A model generated the notes under the pieces. That model saw only the letters and a program-made list of their open reading frames with translations. It did not search any database and was not told where the DNA came from. A stretch of DNA of 64,000 nt from Companilactobacillus mindensis DSM 14500. GTDB taxonomy: Bacteria; Bacillota; Bacilli; Lactobacillales; Lactobacillaceae. Positions 46,483-55,742 of the stretch are shown here, in pieces (positions within the stretch are counted from its first letter, which is position 1; every line of letters begins with the position of its first letter). The stretch lies in the NCBI RefSeq assembly GCF_001434275.1, contig NZ_AZEZ01000013.1, positions 1 through 64,000 on the forward strand. Reading direction: 5' to 3'. The translations under genes and the position numbers were made by a program.

Positions 46483-47151
46483 ATGAATAAAAAAGCAGAA
46501 AAATTATTCAACCAAGGCGATAAAGAAGCTGCTATTAAGTTGATCGTGGCCGATTTGAATCAAAATGCTAAACAGTTGCCAGAGATTTTACAATTGTCGA
46601 CTTATTTGGTCCAAGCAGGCGATTTGGAACAAGCAGAAGAATTATTGGCTCGATCATTGGAGATGTTCCCAAACAATCAAGACTTACTTTATAATTTGGG
46701 TAACGTTTATTACTTGGCTGATGAATTCGATAAAGCTGGTAGTATTTTTCAAAAGCTAGTTGACAAGAATTATGCCTTCGAAGCTTATTTCATGATGGCC
46801 AAAACGTTGGATCAACAAGGGAAAAAGCAATTAGCCATTATGTATGCTTTGACGGCCGTAGAAAAAGCTCCTAAGGATCAGCAAGCCAATGAATTATTAG
46901 CTGATTTATTGCTTGCTAACGGTAATTTCAATGAATCGTTAGGATTCTATCAGGCTGCCAATAAAATTAAGCCACAGGCCAAGTATTACTTTAATATGGC
47001 CTTGTGTGCGATGAACTTGAAACTGGATTATCAAGAATACTTGAATCAAGCCAAACAAATTGACGAAAAGTACTATCTAAAGAATGAAAAGAAGCTAGCT
47101 GAACTACAGGAATATTTGAAACAACAAGGTGATAATCATGGCGGAGAATGA
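46483..47151 (+). CDS. TPR repeat protein (YrrB-like)
   Basis: A 222-residue all-helical protein made of about five tetratricopeptide repeats, with consensus pieces such as DLLYNLGNVYYLADEFDKAG and KQLAIMYALTAVEKAPKDQQ. No signal peptide. It overlaps recD2 by 14 bases. In B. subtilis the order yrvO-trmU-yrrB-yrrC is the same, so it is the YrrB counterpart. A scaffold role is inferred from the TPR fold; the partner is unknown. Confidence 0.85.
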   Translation: MNKKAEKLFNQGDKEAAIKLIVADLNQNAKQLPEILQLSTYLVQAGDLEQAEELLARSLEMFPNNQDLLYNLGNVYYLADEFDKAGSIFQKLVDKNYAFEAYFMMAKTLDQQGKKQLAIMYALTAVEKAPKDQQANELLADLLLANGNFNESLGFYQAANKIKPQAKYYFNMALCAMNLKLDYQEYLNQAKQIDEKYYLKNEKKLAELQEYLKQQGDNHGGE

Positions 47152-49522
47152 GAAACCATACTTTATCGGTACAGTTAAAGCCATTTTCTTCGAGAATCCG
47201 GAGAATCTGTACAAGATCTTTACGATCAAGGTAAAAAAGACTAATACCGATTGGGATGCTGGCGATATTGTAGTTACCGGTAGTTTTGGCGAAATCTCTG
47301 AAGAAGAGGAGTATCGTTTTGAAGGTCAAATAATCGACCATCCTAAGTACGGCAAGCAGTTTCAAGCTACATCATATAAGCAGAGCCGTCCTACAGGTAG
47401 AAAAGAATTGATCAGTTTCTTTTCCAGTGACGAATTTCCAGGGATCGGTAAGAAAAAGGCCGAGAAGATCGTCGACGAATTAGGTAACGATGCCATCGAT
47501 AAAATATTGCAGGATCCCCATGCTTTGGATTTTCTCAAGTTGGGTGAAGAAAAAACTCAAAATATCATCGAACAAATTTCGAGCAATCATCAGGCAGAAC
47601 AAGCTTTATATCAACTCAATCACTACGGCTTTGGTCCAACCTTGAGTGCTAGGATATACCAAAAGTACGGTGCTCAGACGTTAGAGAAGATCAATGATGA
47701 TCCTTATCGATTAGTGATCGATGTCAAAGGAGTCGGTTTCAAACGAGCTGATGAATTGGCTAAGCGTTTGGGAATCACGGGCGACGATCCTAGACGGATC
47801 AAGGGAGCTTTGATCCAGATGGTAACGGCAATGGTCAATGAGACCGGCGACACTTACGTACCGGGAACAGAATTGATCCAACGAGTAACTGGCGTTTTAC
47901 GAAGCAACTCGCAAACTGACATGACTGACAAAGTTGTGGCTGGATTGAGGGACGTGGTAAAGGATGGCGTCTTGTTAGTTGAAGACGGCAAAGTTTATGA
48001 AAAGGATCTTTCCGACAGTGAATGGTCGATCGCTCAGTCATTGAAGATGATCACTGATACGTTCAAGGGTGTTTCTTGGACTAAACGAGCTTTTAAAAAA
48101 GAACTCAAGCATGTTGAAAGTGACTTTGATGTTAAATACGATGACTCCCAAGCACAAGCCATTGAGCAGTCATTGACGCATCCAATTTTTCTATTGACCG
48201 GTGGTCCTGGGACTGGAAAGACAACGATTATCAATGCGATCGTAGCGGCCTATGGAAAACTAAATGATGCCACCTTAGATCCGGCTTCAGATGACTATGC
48301 GATTTCTTTAGCAGCACCAACTGGTCGAGCTGCTAAGCACATGGGAGAATCGACTGGTTTACCAGCTATGACGATCCACCGTTTGTTAGGTTTGACAGGA
48401 ACAGAAGATGATGAATTTGCTGAACCGAGCTTAGATTGCAAATTATTGATCATTGATGAGATGTCGATGGTCGATACAAAACTCTTTAAGACGTTGATCA
48501 AGGCAGTTCAACCGGGAACGCAAGTTGTTCTGGTTGGTGATAAAGATCAGTTGCCATCAGTTGGACCTGGTCAAATTTTTTCCGATTTGATCAACAGTGA
48601 AGTCTTTCCAACGACAATTTTGAAAAATATTCACCGCCAGGATTCAGACTCAACCATCATCCAATTGGCTCACGATATTAATGAAGGTATTATTGTGGAT
48701 GACGTCTTTCAAAATCGTTCCGATCGAAGTTTCATCAACTGCAACAGTCGCAACGTGCCTGATGTTTTGTCACAGATCATCAGTAAATCGAGTGAACGTG
48801 GTTTTGACATTGCGGATGTGCAAGTCTTAGCACCAATGTATCGTGGTCAAGCAGGGATCGATAATTTGAACTTTGTGATTCAAAATGTCGTTAATCCGAT
48901 GAAACCAAAGCGCAAAGAAGTTTCGATGGGCAATATCAAGTATCGGATCAACGACAAAGTTGTTTATTTAGTTAATACGCCAGAGGACAACGTCTTCAAC
49001 GGTGAGATTGGCAAAATCGTCGGGATCATTAAGGCAAAAGAAAATACGGATAAAGTCGACAAATTAGTAATCGATTTTGACGGCAATGAAGTAACGCTGG
49101 ATCGAAAAGATTGGGCGAATATCGCTTTGGCTTATTGTACTTCGATTCACAAAGCTCAAGGTTCCGAATTTGAAATGGTCATCTTGCCATTAGTTAATGA
49201 AGAATCGCGAATGTTGCGACGTAATTTATTGTATACAGCGGTTACGCGTGCCAAGAGACTGCTGATCATGGTGGGAGACCGTTCAGCCTTTGAGCGTTCG
49301 ATCCGAGATCAATCAAGCGAACGCCAGACGACCTTGAAGGAACGTATTTACGATACTTTCAAGGTAAAACGTGACGTCAAGTCCCAGGATGATGAAACAA
49401 CGCCAGAAAAACCTCAGGAATACATTTTGACAATGGACATGGTCATGAATAATGCTATCAATCCAATGATTGGAATGGAAAACGTTATTCCCAGTGACTT
49501 TATGGATAAAAAAGAAGCTTAA
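47138..49522 (+). CDS. recD2: SF1B DNA helicase RecD2 (YrrC)
   Basis: A 5'-3' DNA helicase of 794 residues. An N-terminal OB-like part (KPYFIGTVKAIFFENPENLY) and helix-hairpin-helix region (FPGIGKKKAEKIVDELG; YRLVIDVKGVGFKRADEL) precede the motor, which has Walker A GGPGTGKT at 355-362 and Walker B LLIIDEMSMVD. The C-terminal motor motif SIHKAQGSEF...AVTRAKRLL is present. There are no RecB or RecC genes, as usual for RecD2, which acts in repair and fork restart. ATG 47138 follows AAGGTGAT; the frame's upstream GTG at 47129 lies within that site. Confidence 0.94.
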   Translation: MAENEKPYFIGTVKAIFFENPENLYKIFTIKVKKTNTDWDAGDIVVTGSFGEISEEEEYRFEGQIIDHPKYGKQFQATSYKQSRPTGRKELISFFSSDEFPGIGKKKAEKIVDELGNDAIDKILQDPHALDFLKLGEEKTQNIIEQISSNHQAEQALYQLNHYGFGPTLSARIYQKYGAQTLEKINDDPYRLVIDVKGVGFKRADELAKRLGITGDDPRRIKGALIQMVTAMVNETGDTYVPGTELIQRVTGVLRSNSQTDMTDKVVAGLRDVVKDGVLLVEDGKVYEKDLSDSEWSIAQSLKMITDTFKGVSWTKRAFKKELKHVESDFDVKYDDSQAQAIEQSLTHPIFLLTGGPGTGKTTIINAIVAAYGKLNDATLDPASDDYAISLAAPTGRAAKHMGESTGLPAMTIHRLLGLTGTEDDEFAEPSLDCKLLIIDEMSMVDTKLFKTLIKAVQPGTQVVLVGDKDQLPSVGPGQIFSDLINSEVFPTTILKNIHRQDSDSTIIQLAHDINEGIIVDDVFQNRSDRSFINCNSRNVPDVLSQIISKSSERGFDIADVQVLAPMYRGQAGIDNLNFVIQNVVNPMKPKRKEVSMGNIKYRINDKVVYLVNTPEDNVFNGEIGKIVGIIKAKENTDKVDKLVIDFDGNEVTLDRKDWANIALAYCTSIHKAQGSEFEMVILPLVNEESRMLRRNLLYTAVTRAKRLLIMVGDRSAFERSIRDQSSERQTTLKERIYDTFKVKRDVKSQDDETTPEKPQEYILTMDMVMNNAINPMIGMENVIPSDFMDKKEA

Positions 49523-49586
49523 ATTATTTCTAAAAAATTATATCGAGAGCAAGACAAATATGTTTCAGATTTCAGTTATTAACATA

Positions 49587-49629
49587 AAAATGACCTCTGA
49601 TTCCCAGTTGGGATCCAGAGGTCATTTTT
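49587..49629 (+). terminator. Terminator between convergent recD2 and lipid kinase genes (repeat copy E)
   Basis: AAAATGACCTCTGATTCC pairs with GGATCCAGAGGTCATTTT with minor mismatches. A-run and T-run on opposite sides make it bidirectional. It shares the CCTCTGATTC core. Confidence 0.8.
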
Positions 49630-49636
49630 GATTGAT

Positions 49637-50587
49637 CTAATTTGTTATAGGTAGCCAAAACAGTTGGCTGTCGATTGTAAAGGATAGTTGGAATTCGTGT
49701 TGAGCTAACTCTTCACCGTCCATTTGGCCATGTTGGTTAGTGTAGTTGTGCAATTTAAAGTTGGTTTTTTCAATGTGCCAGACATTTTTATCTTGTAAGT
49801 GCGAACCGTTGGTCAACAATTTGCTGAATAGTTTAACAAAAGTCATACCGGTGATTTTTTTAACTACGACTAGATTTAAATGGTGATTGAAGGGGGATGC
49901 AGTAGGGTCGATAGCGAAGCCACCACCAAAGTAAGGGTGATTAGTGGCTACGACGATATAGGCTGAATCGAAGTGTTTGTGCCGATATCCGAAGTCGACA
50001 CCCAAACCAAAAGCAGGTTGGTGCTTGATGACTTTGAGTAGGTTGGTAAAATACGACAATGTTCCGAGATGCAATTTGTTCAAAAATTCCTTGCGTTCCG
50101 AATGGTTGGTGAAATAAACCGTACTGGCATCAAAGCCAATACCGATATTATTGACGAAGTAATGTTCAAATTTTGGACCTAGTGCTTTGCCGACATCGAT
50201 TCGTTGGGGTTCTTTCATGGCCAAAATAGTTTGCATCAGGATAACTGGATCCTTGACTTTCAATTTGATTCCACGGCAAAAATCATTACCAGAACCACCC
50301 GGAATGTATCCTAACGGTGTTTGCGGATAATTAGATTGTTTAATGCCATTGACGGCCTGATTGAGCGTACCATCGCCACCGATGACGACGATTTTGACAC
50401 CAGTTTGATTTTCATCGGCTAACTTACGAGCAATTCTGACGCCGTCGCCAGCTTTTTTGGTTGGATGGACTTCATAGACTAGACTGTTTTTTTCTAAAAA
50501 TTCAGTTACCTTATTGCAGGCACTTTTAGCACGACCATTGCCAGCCAAATGGTTCAGGATGATTTCAATTTTTTTGATTTCTGACAT
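49637..50587 (-). CDS. Diacylglycerol kinase family lipid kinase (YegS/BmrU-like)
   Basis: A cytoplasmic enzyme of 316 residues with the lipid-kinase catalytic domain. IILNHLAGNGRAK is at the start, the nucleotide loop VVIGGDGTLNQAVNG near 60-75, and GYIPGGSGNDFCRG soon after. ATG 50587 is chosen because AAGGGA lies 6 bases upstream; the longer frame adds a hydrophobic stretch encoded by the preceding terminator. It may phosphorylate diacylglycerol recycled from teichoic acid synthesis, but the YegS/BmrU group is varied. It follows rnjA on the same strand, separated by a terminator. Confidence 0.85.
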   Translation of the reverse strand: MSEIKKIEIILNHLAGNGRAKSACNKVTEFLEKNSLVYEVHPTKKAGDGVRIARKLADENQTGVKIVVIGGDGTLNQAVNGIKQSNYPQTPLGYIPGGSGNDFCRGIKLKVKDPVILMQTILAMKEPQRIDVGKALGPKFEHYFVNNIGIGFDASTVYFTNHSERKEFLNKLHLGTLSYFTNLLKVIKHQPAFGLGVDFGYRHKHFDSAYIVVATNHPYFGGGFAIDPTASPFNHHLNLVVVKKITGMTFVKLFSKLLTNGSHLQDKNVWHIEKTNFKLHNYTNQHGQMDGEELAQHEFQLSFTIDSQLFWLPITN

Positions 50588-50600
50588 CTTAGTTCCCTTT

Positions 50601-50632
50601 AAATAAAAAAAGTAGATCAAATGATCTACTTT
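50601..50632 (-). terminator. Terminator of the rpoY-rnjA transcript
   Basis: AAAGTAGATCA and TGATCTACTTT form a perfect 11-bp stem; on the minus strand it is followed by a T-run. It lies just before the lipid kinase gene. Confidence 0.8.
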
Positions 50633-50640
50633 AGAAGTTT

Positions 50641-52332
50641 TTAAATTGATGTACCAATTAACATTGGCAAGATTACAGGATTTCTAGCAGTACGTTTGTA
50701 AAGGAATTCTTGCAATCCTTCAATGATGAGACGTTTCAAAGTTGCTTCAGTAACTTTGTTATCTTCATCGTCAAAAGCATTCTTGATCAAGTGGAAGACA
50801 CATTTTTGTGCTTGGTTAATCAATTCACCTGATTCACGCATATAAACGAAACCACGTGAAAGGATATCTGGACCAGCTAAGACGATGTGTTTTTGATAAT
50901 CGATCGTGGCTACAACAACGACCATACCTTCTTCAGAAAGGACTTGGCGATCGTGGATCACAACGTTACCAATGTCACCGACACCTTTACCATCAACATA
51001 AACGTCTCCAGCAGGGAAGTGACCAACAACATGAGCAGTGTCCTTCGTCAAAGCTAGGACATCACCATTTTCCAAGAGAAATGAGTGATCTTGGGGCACG
51101 TCACACAACTCAGCTAATTCGGTGTGGATCTTCAACATACGATACTCACCGTGAATTGGCATGAAGAACTTAGGCTTCATTAAACGAAGCATTAATTCTT
51201 GTTCTTCTTGACCACCGTGACCAGAAGCGTGGATGTTGTTGACTTTACCATGAATAACTTCGGCTCCAGCTTCAGAAAGTTGGTTGATCAAGTGGTTGAC
51301 ACTGATCGTGTTACCAGGGATAGGGTTACTTGAGAAAATAACGGTATCTCCTGGTTGAATCGTGATCTGTCTGTGAGTACCGTTAGCGATACGACTCAAA
51401 GCAGCCAAAGGTTCACCTTGAGAACCAGTACATAGGATCAAAGTTTCACTTGCAGGCGTCTTGTTTAAAGCATGTGGGTCGATCAACATATCATCAGTGA
51501 TATTTAGGTAACCCAATTCACGTCCATTTTCAATCGCTTGTTCCATGCTTCGACCAAAGACAGCAATCTTTCGTCCTTGTTGAATCGCAGCATCGACCGC
51601 TTGTGAAATACGATAGATGTTAGAAGCGAAAGTAGCAAAGATGATCCGTCCTTGAATGGTTTCAAAGATCTGGTGGATCGTCAAACCAACTGAACGTTCT
51701 GACTTAGAGAATGTAGGGATCTCGGCGTTCGTACTGTCGGATAGCAAGCACAAAACACCTTTAGCTCCGAGAGCAGCCATCTTTTGAAGGTTAGGTGATG
51801 GCAATCCAGCAACTGGAGTCAAATCAAATTTGAAATCTCCGGTTTCGACAATGATTCCTTGTGGTGTGTGAACTGCGATACCTAACGTATCAGGGATAGA
51901 GTGGGTTGTTCTGAAGAATGAAACGCTAGTCTTAGGGAATTTGATAACATCATCTTCGTGTAAGACGTGCATTTCAGTTGTTCTTAGTAAATTATGTTCT
52001 TCCAATTTACCTTTAATCAATGCACAAGCTAATGGACCGGCATAAACGGGGATATTTGGAAGTTGTTGCAAAAGATAAGGGATACCACCAATGTGATCTT
52101 CATGACCGTGGGTGATGAAGAGTCCCTTGATCTTATCTTTGTTTTCTACTAAGTAACTGTAATCAGAAATGACGTAGTCAATTCCGAGAAGTTCGTCTTC
52201 TGGAAACTTGATACCAGCATCAATGACGATCAATTCGTCTTGATATTGAACTCCATACATATTTTTACCGATTTCGCCAAGGCCCCCGATGGCAAAAACG
52301 GCGACTTCATTATTTTTAACTTTAAAGGACAT
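50641..52332 (-). CDS. rnjA: Ribonuclease J
   Basis: A 563-residue metallo-beta-lactamase/beta-CASP ribonuclease with 5' exonuclease and endonuclease activity in mRNA decay and rRNA maturation. The zinc motif HxHxDH is [10 protein letters not shown] at 75-80, with [12 protein letters not shown]-type residues before it ([19 protein letters not shown]) and GHEMHASGH-like [11 protein letters not shown] in the beta-CASP part. Its place directly after rpoY marks it as the RNase J1 type, as in Bacillus (ykzG-rnjA). Three bases separate the two genes. Confidence 0.96.
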   Translation of the reverse strand: MSFKVKNNEVAVFAIGGLGEIGKNMYGVQYQDELIVIDAGIKFPEDELLGIDYVISDYSYLVENKDKIKGLFITHGHEDHIGGIPYLLQQLPNIPVYAGPLACALIKGKLEEHNLLRTTEMHVLHEDDVIKFPKTSVSFFRTTHSIPDTLGIAVHTPQGIIVETGDFKFDLTPVAGLPSPNLQKMAALGAKGVLCLLSDSTNAEIPTFSKSERSVGLTIHQIFETIQGRIIFATFASNIYRISQAVDAAIQQGRKIAVFGRSMEQAIENGRELGYLNITDDMLIDPHALNKTPASETLILCTGSQGEPLAALSRIANGTHRQITIQPGDTVIFSSNPIPGNTISVNHLINQLSEAGAEVIHGKVNNIHASGHGGQEEQELMLRLMKPKFFMPIHGEYRMLKIHTELAELCDVPQDHSFLLENGDVLALTKDTAHVVGHFPAGDVYVDGKGVGDIGNVVIHDRQVLSEEGMVVVVATIDYQKHIVLAGPDILSRGFVYMRESGELINQAQKCVFHLIKNAFDDEDNKVTEATLKRLIIEGLQEFLYKRTARNPVILPMLIGTSI

Positions 52333-52335
52333 TAA

Positions 52336-52548
52336 TTAAAACTCCGTTAATTTGAAGTCAGGGCTCTTTTTCTCGTATTCGAGATGTTTTTCGTCGAGTT
52401 CCTGAATAAATTCAATTTCGTAGTCGGTATTCTTTTCGACTGCTTGACGTACTTCGATACTTGAAGCAGCGTCCACATAAAGTGAATGTGTAAATTCACG
52501 ACGGGGGTTATCTAGTTCACTTGTTTGATATAAAACTTTATAAATCAA
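52336..52548 (-). CDS. rpoY: RNA polymerase epsilon subunit RpoY
   Basis: A 70-residue small accessory subunit of Firmicute RNA polymerase (formerly DUF1447, YkzG). The sequence MIYKVLYQTSELDNPRRE and the acidic C-terminal half (FIQELDEKHLEYEK) fit the family. The start is TTG 52548 with AAAGGAG 9 bases upstream. It is coupled to rnjA, the conserved arrangement. The roughly 140 bases between it and def are AT-rich and presumably hold its promoter. Confidence 0.93.
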   Translation of the reverse strand: MIYKVLYQTSELDNPRREFTHSLYVDAASSIEVRQAVEKNTDYEIEFIQELDEKHLEYEKKSPDFKLTEF

Positions 52549-52688
52549 TATAAATTTCTCCTTTAATTCGAATTATTAAATGAAACAAGTCAGTTTCATT
52601 TGACGTTTTTTCCAGTCCATTTGTGCAGTAATCAATAGATAGCACAAGTTTACCATATCTAATAATGTAAGTATACTTTACAACTTGA

Positions 52689-53249
52689 TTAAGAAATGAC
52701 GATAGTACTTGGATCAAGGTCGAATGGGGCAGTCTTGTTGATCTTGTCGTAGTATAAGTGGCCATTTAAGTGGTCGATCTCGTGTTGACAAACGATAGCA
52801 GGGTAACCTTTGACACGCAATGTTTGTGAGTTACCTTCGAAGTCATCATATTTAATAGTAATACGATCAGCACGAGGGACAAATCCTTGAACGTCTTTAT
52901 CGACTGAAAGGCAACCTTCACCTTCAGACAAAGCGGCACGTTGAACTGAGTTTCTGATAATAACTGGGTTGATCAAAGTGATCTTCAAAAGTGGTTTGTC
53001 AGGGTCGTCGTCATTAGGAACAAGGACGGCAGCCATCATTTCAGAAACGCCAACTTGAGGAGCAGCCAAACCAACGCCGGCTCTTAATTGGTGCTTTTCA
53101 GCATATTCTTCGTCTTGACTCTTAACAAGATATTCCATCATGTTTGCAGCCAAAGCTTTATCTTTATCACTTAGTGGAAATTGAACCTTTGCGCCAACTT
53201 CTCTTAAAACGGGATCGCCATCACGGACGATATCTTTCATAAAATACAT
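52689..53249 (-). CDS. def: Peptide deformylase
   Basis: Removes the formyl group from nascent proteins. The 186-residue enzyme has all three motifs: [10 protein letters not shown] (motif 1), EGCLSV with the metal Cys (motif 2), and QHEIDHLNG (motif 3, HExxH). Length and an insertion between motifs 1 and 2 are those of the Gram-positive type 2 enzymes. ATG 53249 follows GGAGG; the in-frame TTG at 53261 forms part of that ribosome site. It is divergent from the D-lactate dehydrogenase gene. Confidence 0.96.
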   Translation of the reverse strand: MYFMKDIVRDGDPVLREVGAKVQFPLSDKDKALAANMMEYLVKSQDEEYAEKHQLRAGVGLAAPQVGVSEMMAAVLVPNDDDPDKPLLKITLINPVIIRNSVQRAALSEGEGCLSVDKDVQGFVPRADRITIKYDDFEGNSQTLRVKGYPAIVCQHEIDHLNGHLYYDKINKTAPFDLDPSTIVIS

Positions 53250-53355
53250 AGTTTCCTCCAAATGTTTAATTGTACAAAAATACCTTAGTATATCTATTAT
53301 AGATTATTTTCCTTTAAAAATAGAAATATTTGAAATTTTTTTCTATTTTTGATCA

Positions 53356-53370
53356 AAGTAAGCGGAAACA
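53356..53370 (+). promoter_or_regulatory. Candidate cre (CcpA) site before the D-lactate dehydrogenase gene
   Basis: AAGTAAGCGGAAACA matches the catabolite-response consensus WTGNAANCGNWNNCW at every defined position but one (second base A, not T). It lies 116 bases before the ldhD start, in the gap divergent from def. Confidence 0.4.
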
Positions 53371-53387
53371 TTTTAGCTAGGGGATAT

Positions 53388-53410
53388 TTGTGTGATATTA
53401 ATCCGCACAA
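53388..53410 (+). promoter_or_regulatory. Imperfect palindrome over the ldhD promoter region
   Basis: TTGTGTG (53388-53394) and CGCACAA (53404-53410) are inverted halves with one mismatch, 9 bases apart. The left half supplies a -35-like TTGTGT about 18 bases before GATAAA. It may be an operator; the protein is unknown. Confidence 0.35.
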
Positions 53411-53485
53411 TGATAAAATGTTAAATGTAAATGTTACCGATTTCATATTAGTGACATAAAACAGATGCTACCGGAGGTTTTACAG

Positions 53486-54484
53486 ATGAAATTAATTGAT
53501 TTTGGTGTCAGAGAAGATGAGAAGAAGTACATTCAAGAGTGGTCTCGTGACAATAATATTGAAGTGAAGATCGTTTCAGATTTGTTGACCCCTGAAACAG
53601 TCAAACTAGCTCAAGGTTATGACGGAATTGTAGCCTATCAACAGTTGCCATACGACGAAAAAATTTTTGACGTGATGAATGAATATGGGATTCATGTTAT
53701 TTCATTGAGAAATGTTGGTGTCGATAATGTTCCACTGGCAGCTTTGAAACGCAATAATATTCGTTTGACCAATGTGCCTAGCTATTCGCCTGAGGCAATT
53801 GCTGAGTACTCTGTGGCCGGATTGATGGCCTTATTGAGAAACTTCAAGCACATGTTCAGAAAAGTTGATAATCATGATTTCAGATGGGCACCAGATATTG
53901 GCCGTGAATTGAATGAACTTACCGTCGGTGTTGCTGGAACCGGAAGAATTGGCCGAGCAGCGATAAAAATTTATCAAGGATTTGGTGCCAAAGTTATCGC
54001 TTTCAACAAATTTCACAATCCCGATATTGAAAAACAAGATTTGTATGTCGACAGTTTGGATACTTTATTGAAGAATTCTGATGTCGTAACACTGCACATT
54101 CCTAGTCTAGGCAAGGGTCACACTGTGATCAATCGTGATTCCATTTCTGAAATGAAAGACAATGCGATCATCGTTAATTCCGCTCGTGGCGACCTGATCA
54201 ATACGAAGGATCTCTACGAGGCTGTAGCTAATGGCAAGTTATACGGTGCCGTGATGGATGTTTATGAAAATGAAGTAGGAATTTTTAATACTGATCTCAG
54301 CGACCAAGAGTTCAAAGATGATCTATTGAAGAAGGTCATTCAAAGTCCAAGATTCATTTTAACGCCACACATCGCCTTTTATACGACAAAAGCGGTCAAG
54401 AATATGGCAACTATTTCGTTGGATTCAATGGTATCAGAATTACAGACGGGAACGTCTGAAAATGAAATTAATTTGGATAAATAG
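53486..54484 (+). CDS. ldhD: D-lactate dehydrogenase
   Basis: An NAD-dependent D-2-hydroxyacid dehydrogenase of 332 residues that reduces pyruvate to D-lactate. It resembles the lactobacillar D-LDH through the whole length, for example SLRNVGVDN, NVPSYSPEAIAE and RWAPDIGRE. The NAD loop is GTGRIG at 151-156 and the catalytic triad is Arg234, Glu263 and His295 (NSARGDL, YENEVG, TPHIAFYTT). ATG 53486 follows GGAGG; the longer frame from 53465 has no ribosome site. A related 2-hydroxyisocaproate dehydrogenase activity cannot be excluded from sequence. Confidence 0.88.
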   Translation: MKLIDFGVREDEKKYIQEWSRDNNIEVKIVSDLLTPETVKLAQGYDGIVAYQQLPYDEKIFDVMNEYGIHVISLRNVGVDNVPLAALKRNNIRLTNVPSYSPEAIAEYSVAGLMALLRNFKHMFRKVDNHDFRWAPDIGRELNELTVGVAGTGRIGRAAIKIYQGFGAKVIAFNKFHNPDIEKQDLYVDSLDTLLKNSDVVTLHIPSLGKGHTVINRDSISEMKDNAIIVNSARGDLINTKDLYEAVANGKLYGAVMDVYENEVGIFNTDLSDQEFKDDLLKKVIQSPRFILTPHIAFYTTKAVKNMATISLDSMVSELQTGTSENEINLDK

Positions 54485-54514
54485 TTATCTTTTTCACAAA
54501 CATTAAGAAAAAAT

Positions 54515-54574
54515 TTTTTAGTCTCCGAGCGCCTAAACCACTTGTTTTTTGGCAGATCAATGGTAGACTAAAAA
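54515..54574 (+). promoter_or_regulatory. pdh promoter region flanked by a perfect inverted repeat
   Basis: TTTTTAGTCT (54515-54524) and AGACTAAAAA (54565-54574) are exact inverted copies 40 bases apart. Between and over them lie a -35-like TTGTTT (54542-54547) and a -10-like TAGACT (54564-54569), spaced 16 bases. The right arm overlaps the -10. Confidence 0.4.
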
Positions 54575-54635
54575 GTATGAAAGCCCTTACAATATTTCAC
54601 AAGGGATGAGTTTTTTTATGAAAGGACTGTGGAGA

Positions 54636-55740
54636 ATGGCAAATAAACCAATTGTTGACTTTGAAGCGATTAAAAATGATCTATCAAACGTTTCAAAACC
54701 CGTTCAAGTATTAAATGAAAATGCTGAAATAACTAATCAAGAGATCTTCGATACTTTTTCAGATGATGATTTAGTTGAATTTATGAAAAAGATGGTATGG
54801 GAGCGTGCATTACACGAACAGACAATGAACTTTTCACGTCAAGGACGCATGGGATTCTATGCACCTACTGAAGGTGAGGAAGCTTCTGAGATGGGAACTG
54901 TTCTTGCAATGAAGAAACAGGATTATTTATTGCCTGCTTATCGTGATGTTCCTCAATTGATCCAACACGGAGCTACTGTAACGGAAGCTTACCTTTGGTC
55001 AAGAGGACATGTCGTAGGTAACAAGTTCAAAGCACGTTCAATGATGCCCCAAATCATCATCGGTGCTGCTTATGTTGAAGCTGCCGGAGTTGGTCTTGGA
55101 ATCAAGAAGAATAAAGAAGAAGACACGATTGCCTTTACTTATTACCGGTGATGGTGGTACGTCACAAGGTGATAGTTATGAAGGTATGAACTTTGCCGGA
55201 GCTTATCAAGCACCTGTTTTGTTCATCGTTCAAAATAATGGTTTCGCCATTTCAACTCCACGTGTTAAACAAACAGCTGCACCAACTTTGGCTCAAAAGG
55301 CCGTTGCTGCAGGTATTCCAAGCGTGCAAGTCGATGGTATGGATATCTTGGCATGTTATGCCGTTGCTAAAGCTGCCCGTGATTATATGGTAGCTGGCAA
55401 TGGACCAGTAATGATCGAAACTTTGACATATCGTTTCGGTGCTCACTCAAGTGCTGGTGATGATCCTAAACGTTACAGAACTAAGGAACAAGAACAACCT
55501 TGGTTCGAAAAAGATCCATTGATCCGTTTGAGAAAAGTTCTCACTGACAAGGGACTTTGGTCAGAAGAAGAAGAGGACAAGTTAGTCGACGAATACAAGG
55601 CTTCATTTAAGGAAGCTATCAAGGAAGCTGACAATGTTCCTGCTGACAAGGTTTCCGATATGTTGAAACGTACCTTTGAAATCCCAACTCCAGAAATGAG
55701 ACAAGAAATCAGTAAATTTGAAGCAAAGGAGTCGAAGTAA
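54636..55740 (+). pseudogene. pdhA: Pyruvate dehydrogenase E1 alpha (pdhA), split by a single-base frameshift
   Basis: The E1 alpha subunit binds thiamine diphosphate and decarboxylates pyruvate. The first frame runs from ATG 54636 to a stop at 55149-55151 and reads to DTIAFTY. The rest, beginning TGDGGTSQGDSYEG, lies one frame on and runs to 55740. One extra base near 55139-55145 (ACTTATTACCGG where ACT TAT ACC GG is expected) explains it; removing one T restores a full protein of about 367 residues with the thiamine motif GDG...NN intact. Both parts are otherwise undamaged, and pdhB, pdhC and pdhD follow intact. So this is a recent mutation or a sequencing error. Confidence 0.85.
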
Positions 55741-55742
55741 AA

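Noticed and set aside
53388-53410. A Rex (NADH-sensing) operator before ldhD
   Set aside because: The halves resemble TTGTG/CACAA but the total span is 23 bases rather than the 18 of the Rex consensus, so I list it only as an unassigned palindrome.
55130-55155. Programmed ribosomal frameshift in pdhA
   Set aside because: No slippery run or stimulator is apparent; the tRNAs at TAT, TAC or CGG would not re-pair well one base on, and pdhA is not known to be decoded this way.
55063-55740. The second half of pdhA as an independent gene
   Set aside because: The frame's first 25 or so codons overlap the first pdhA part out of frame and have no ribosome site; the rest completes E1 alpha exactly.
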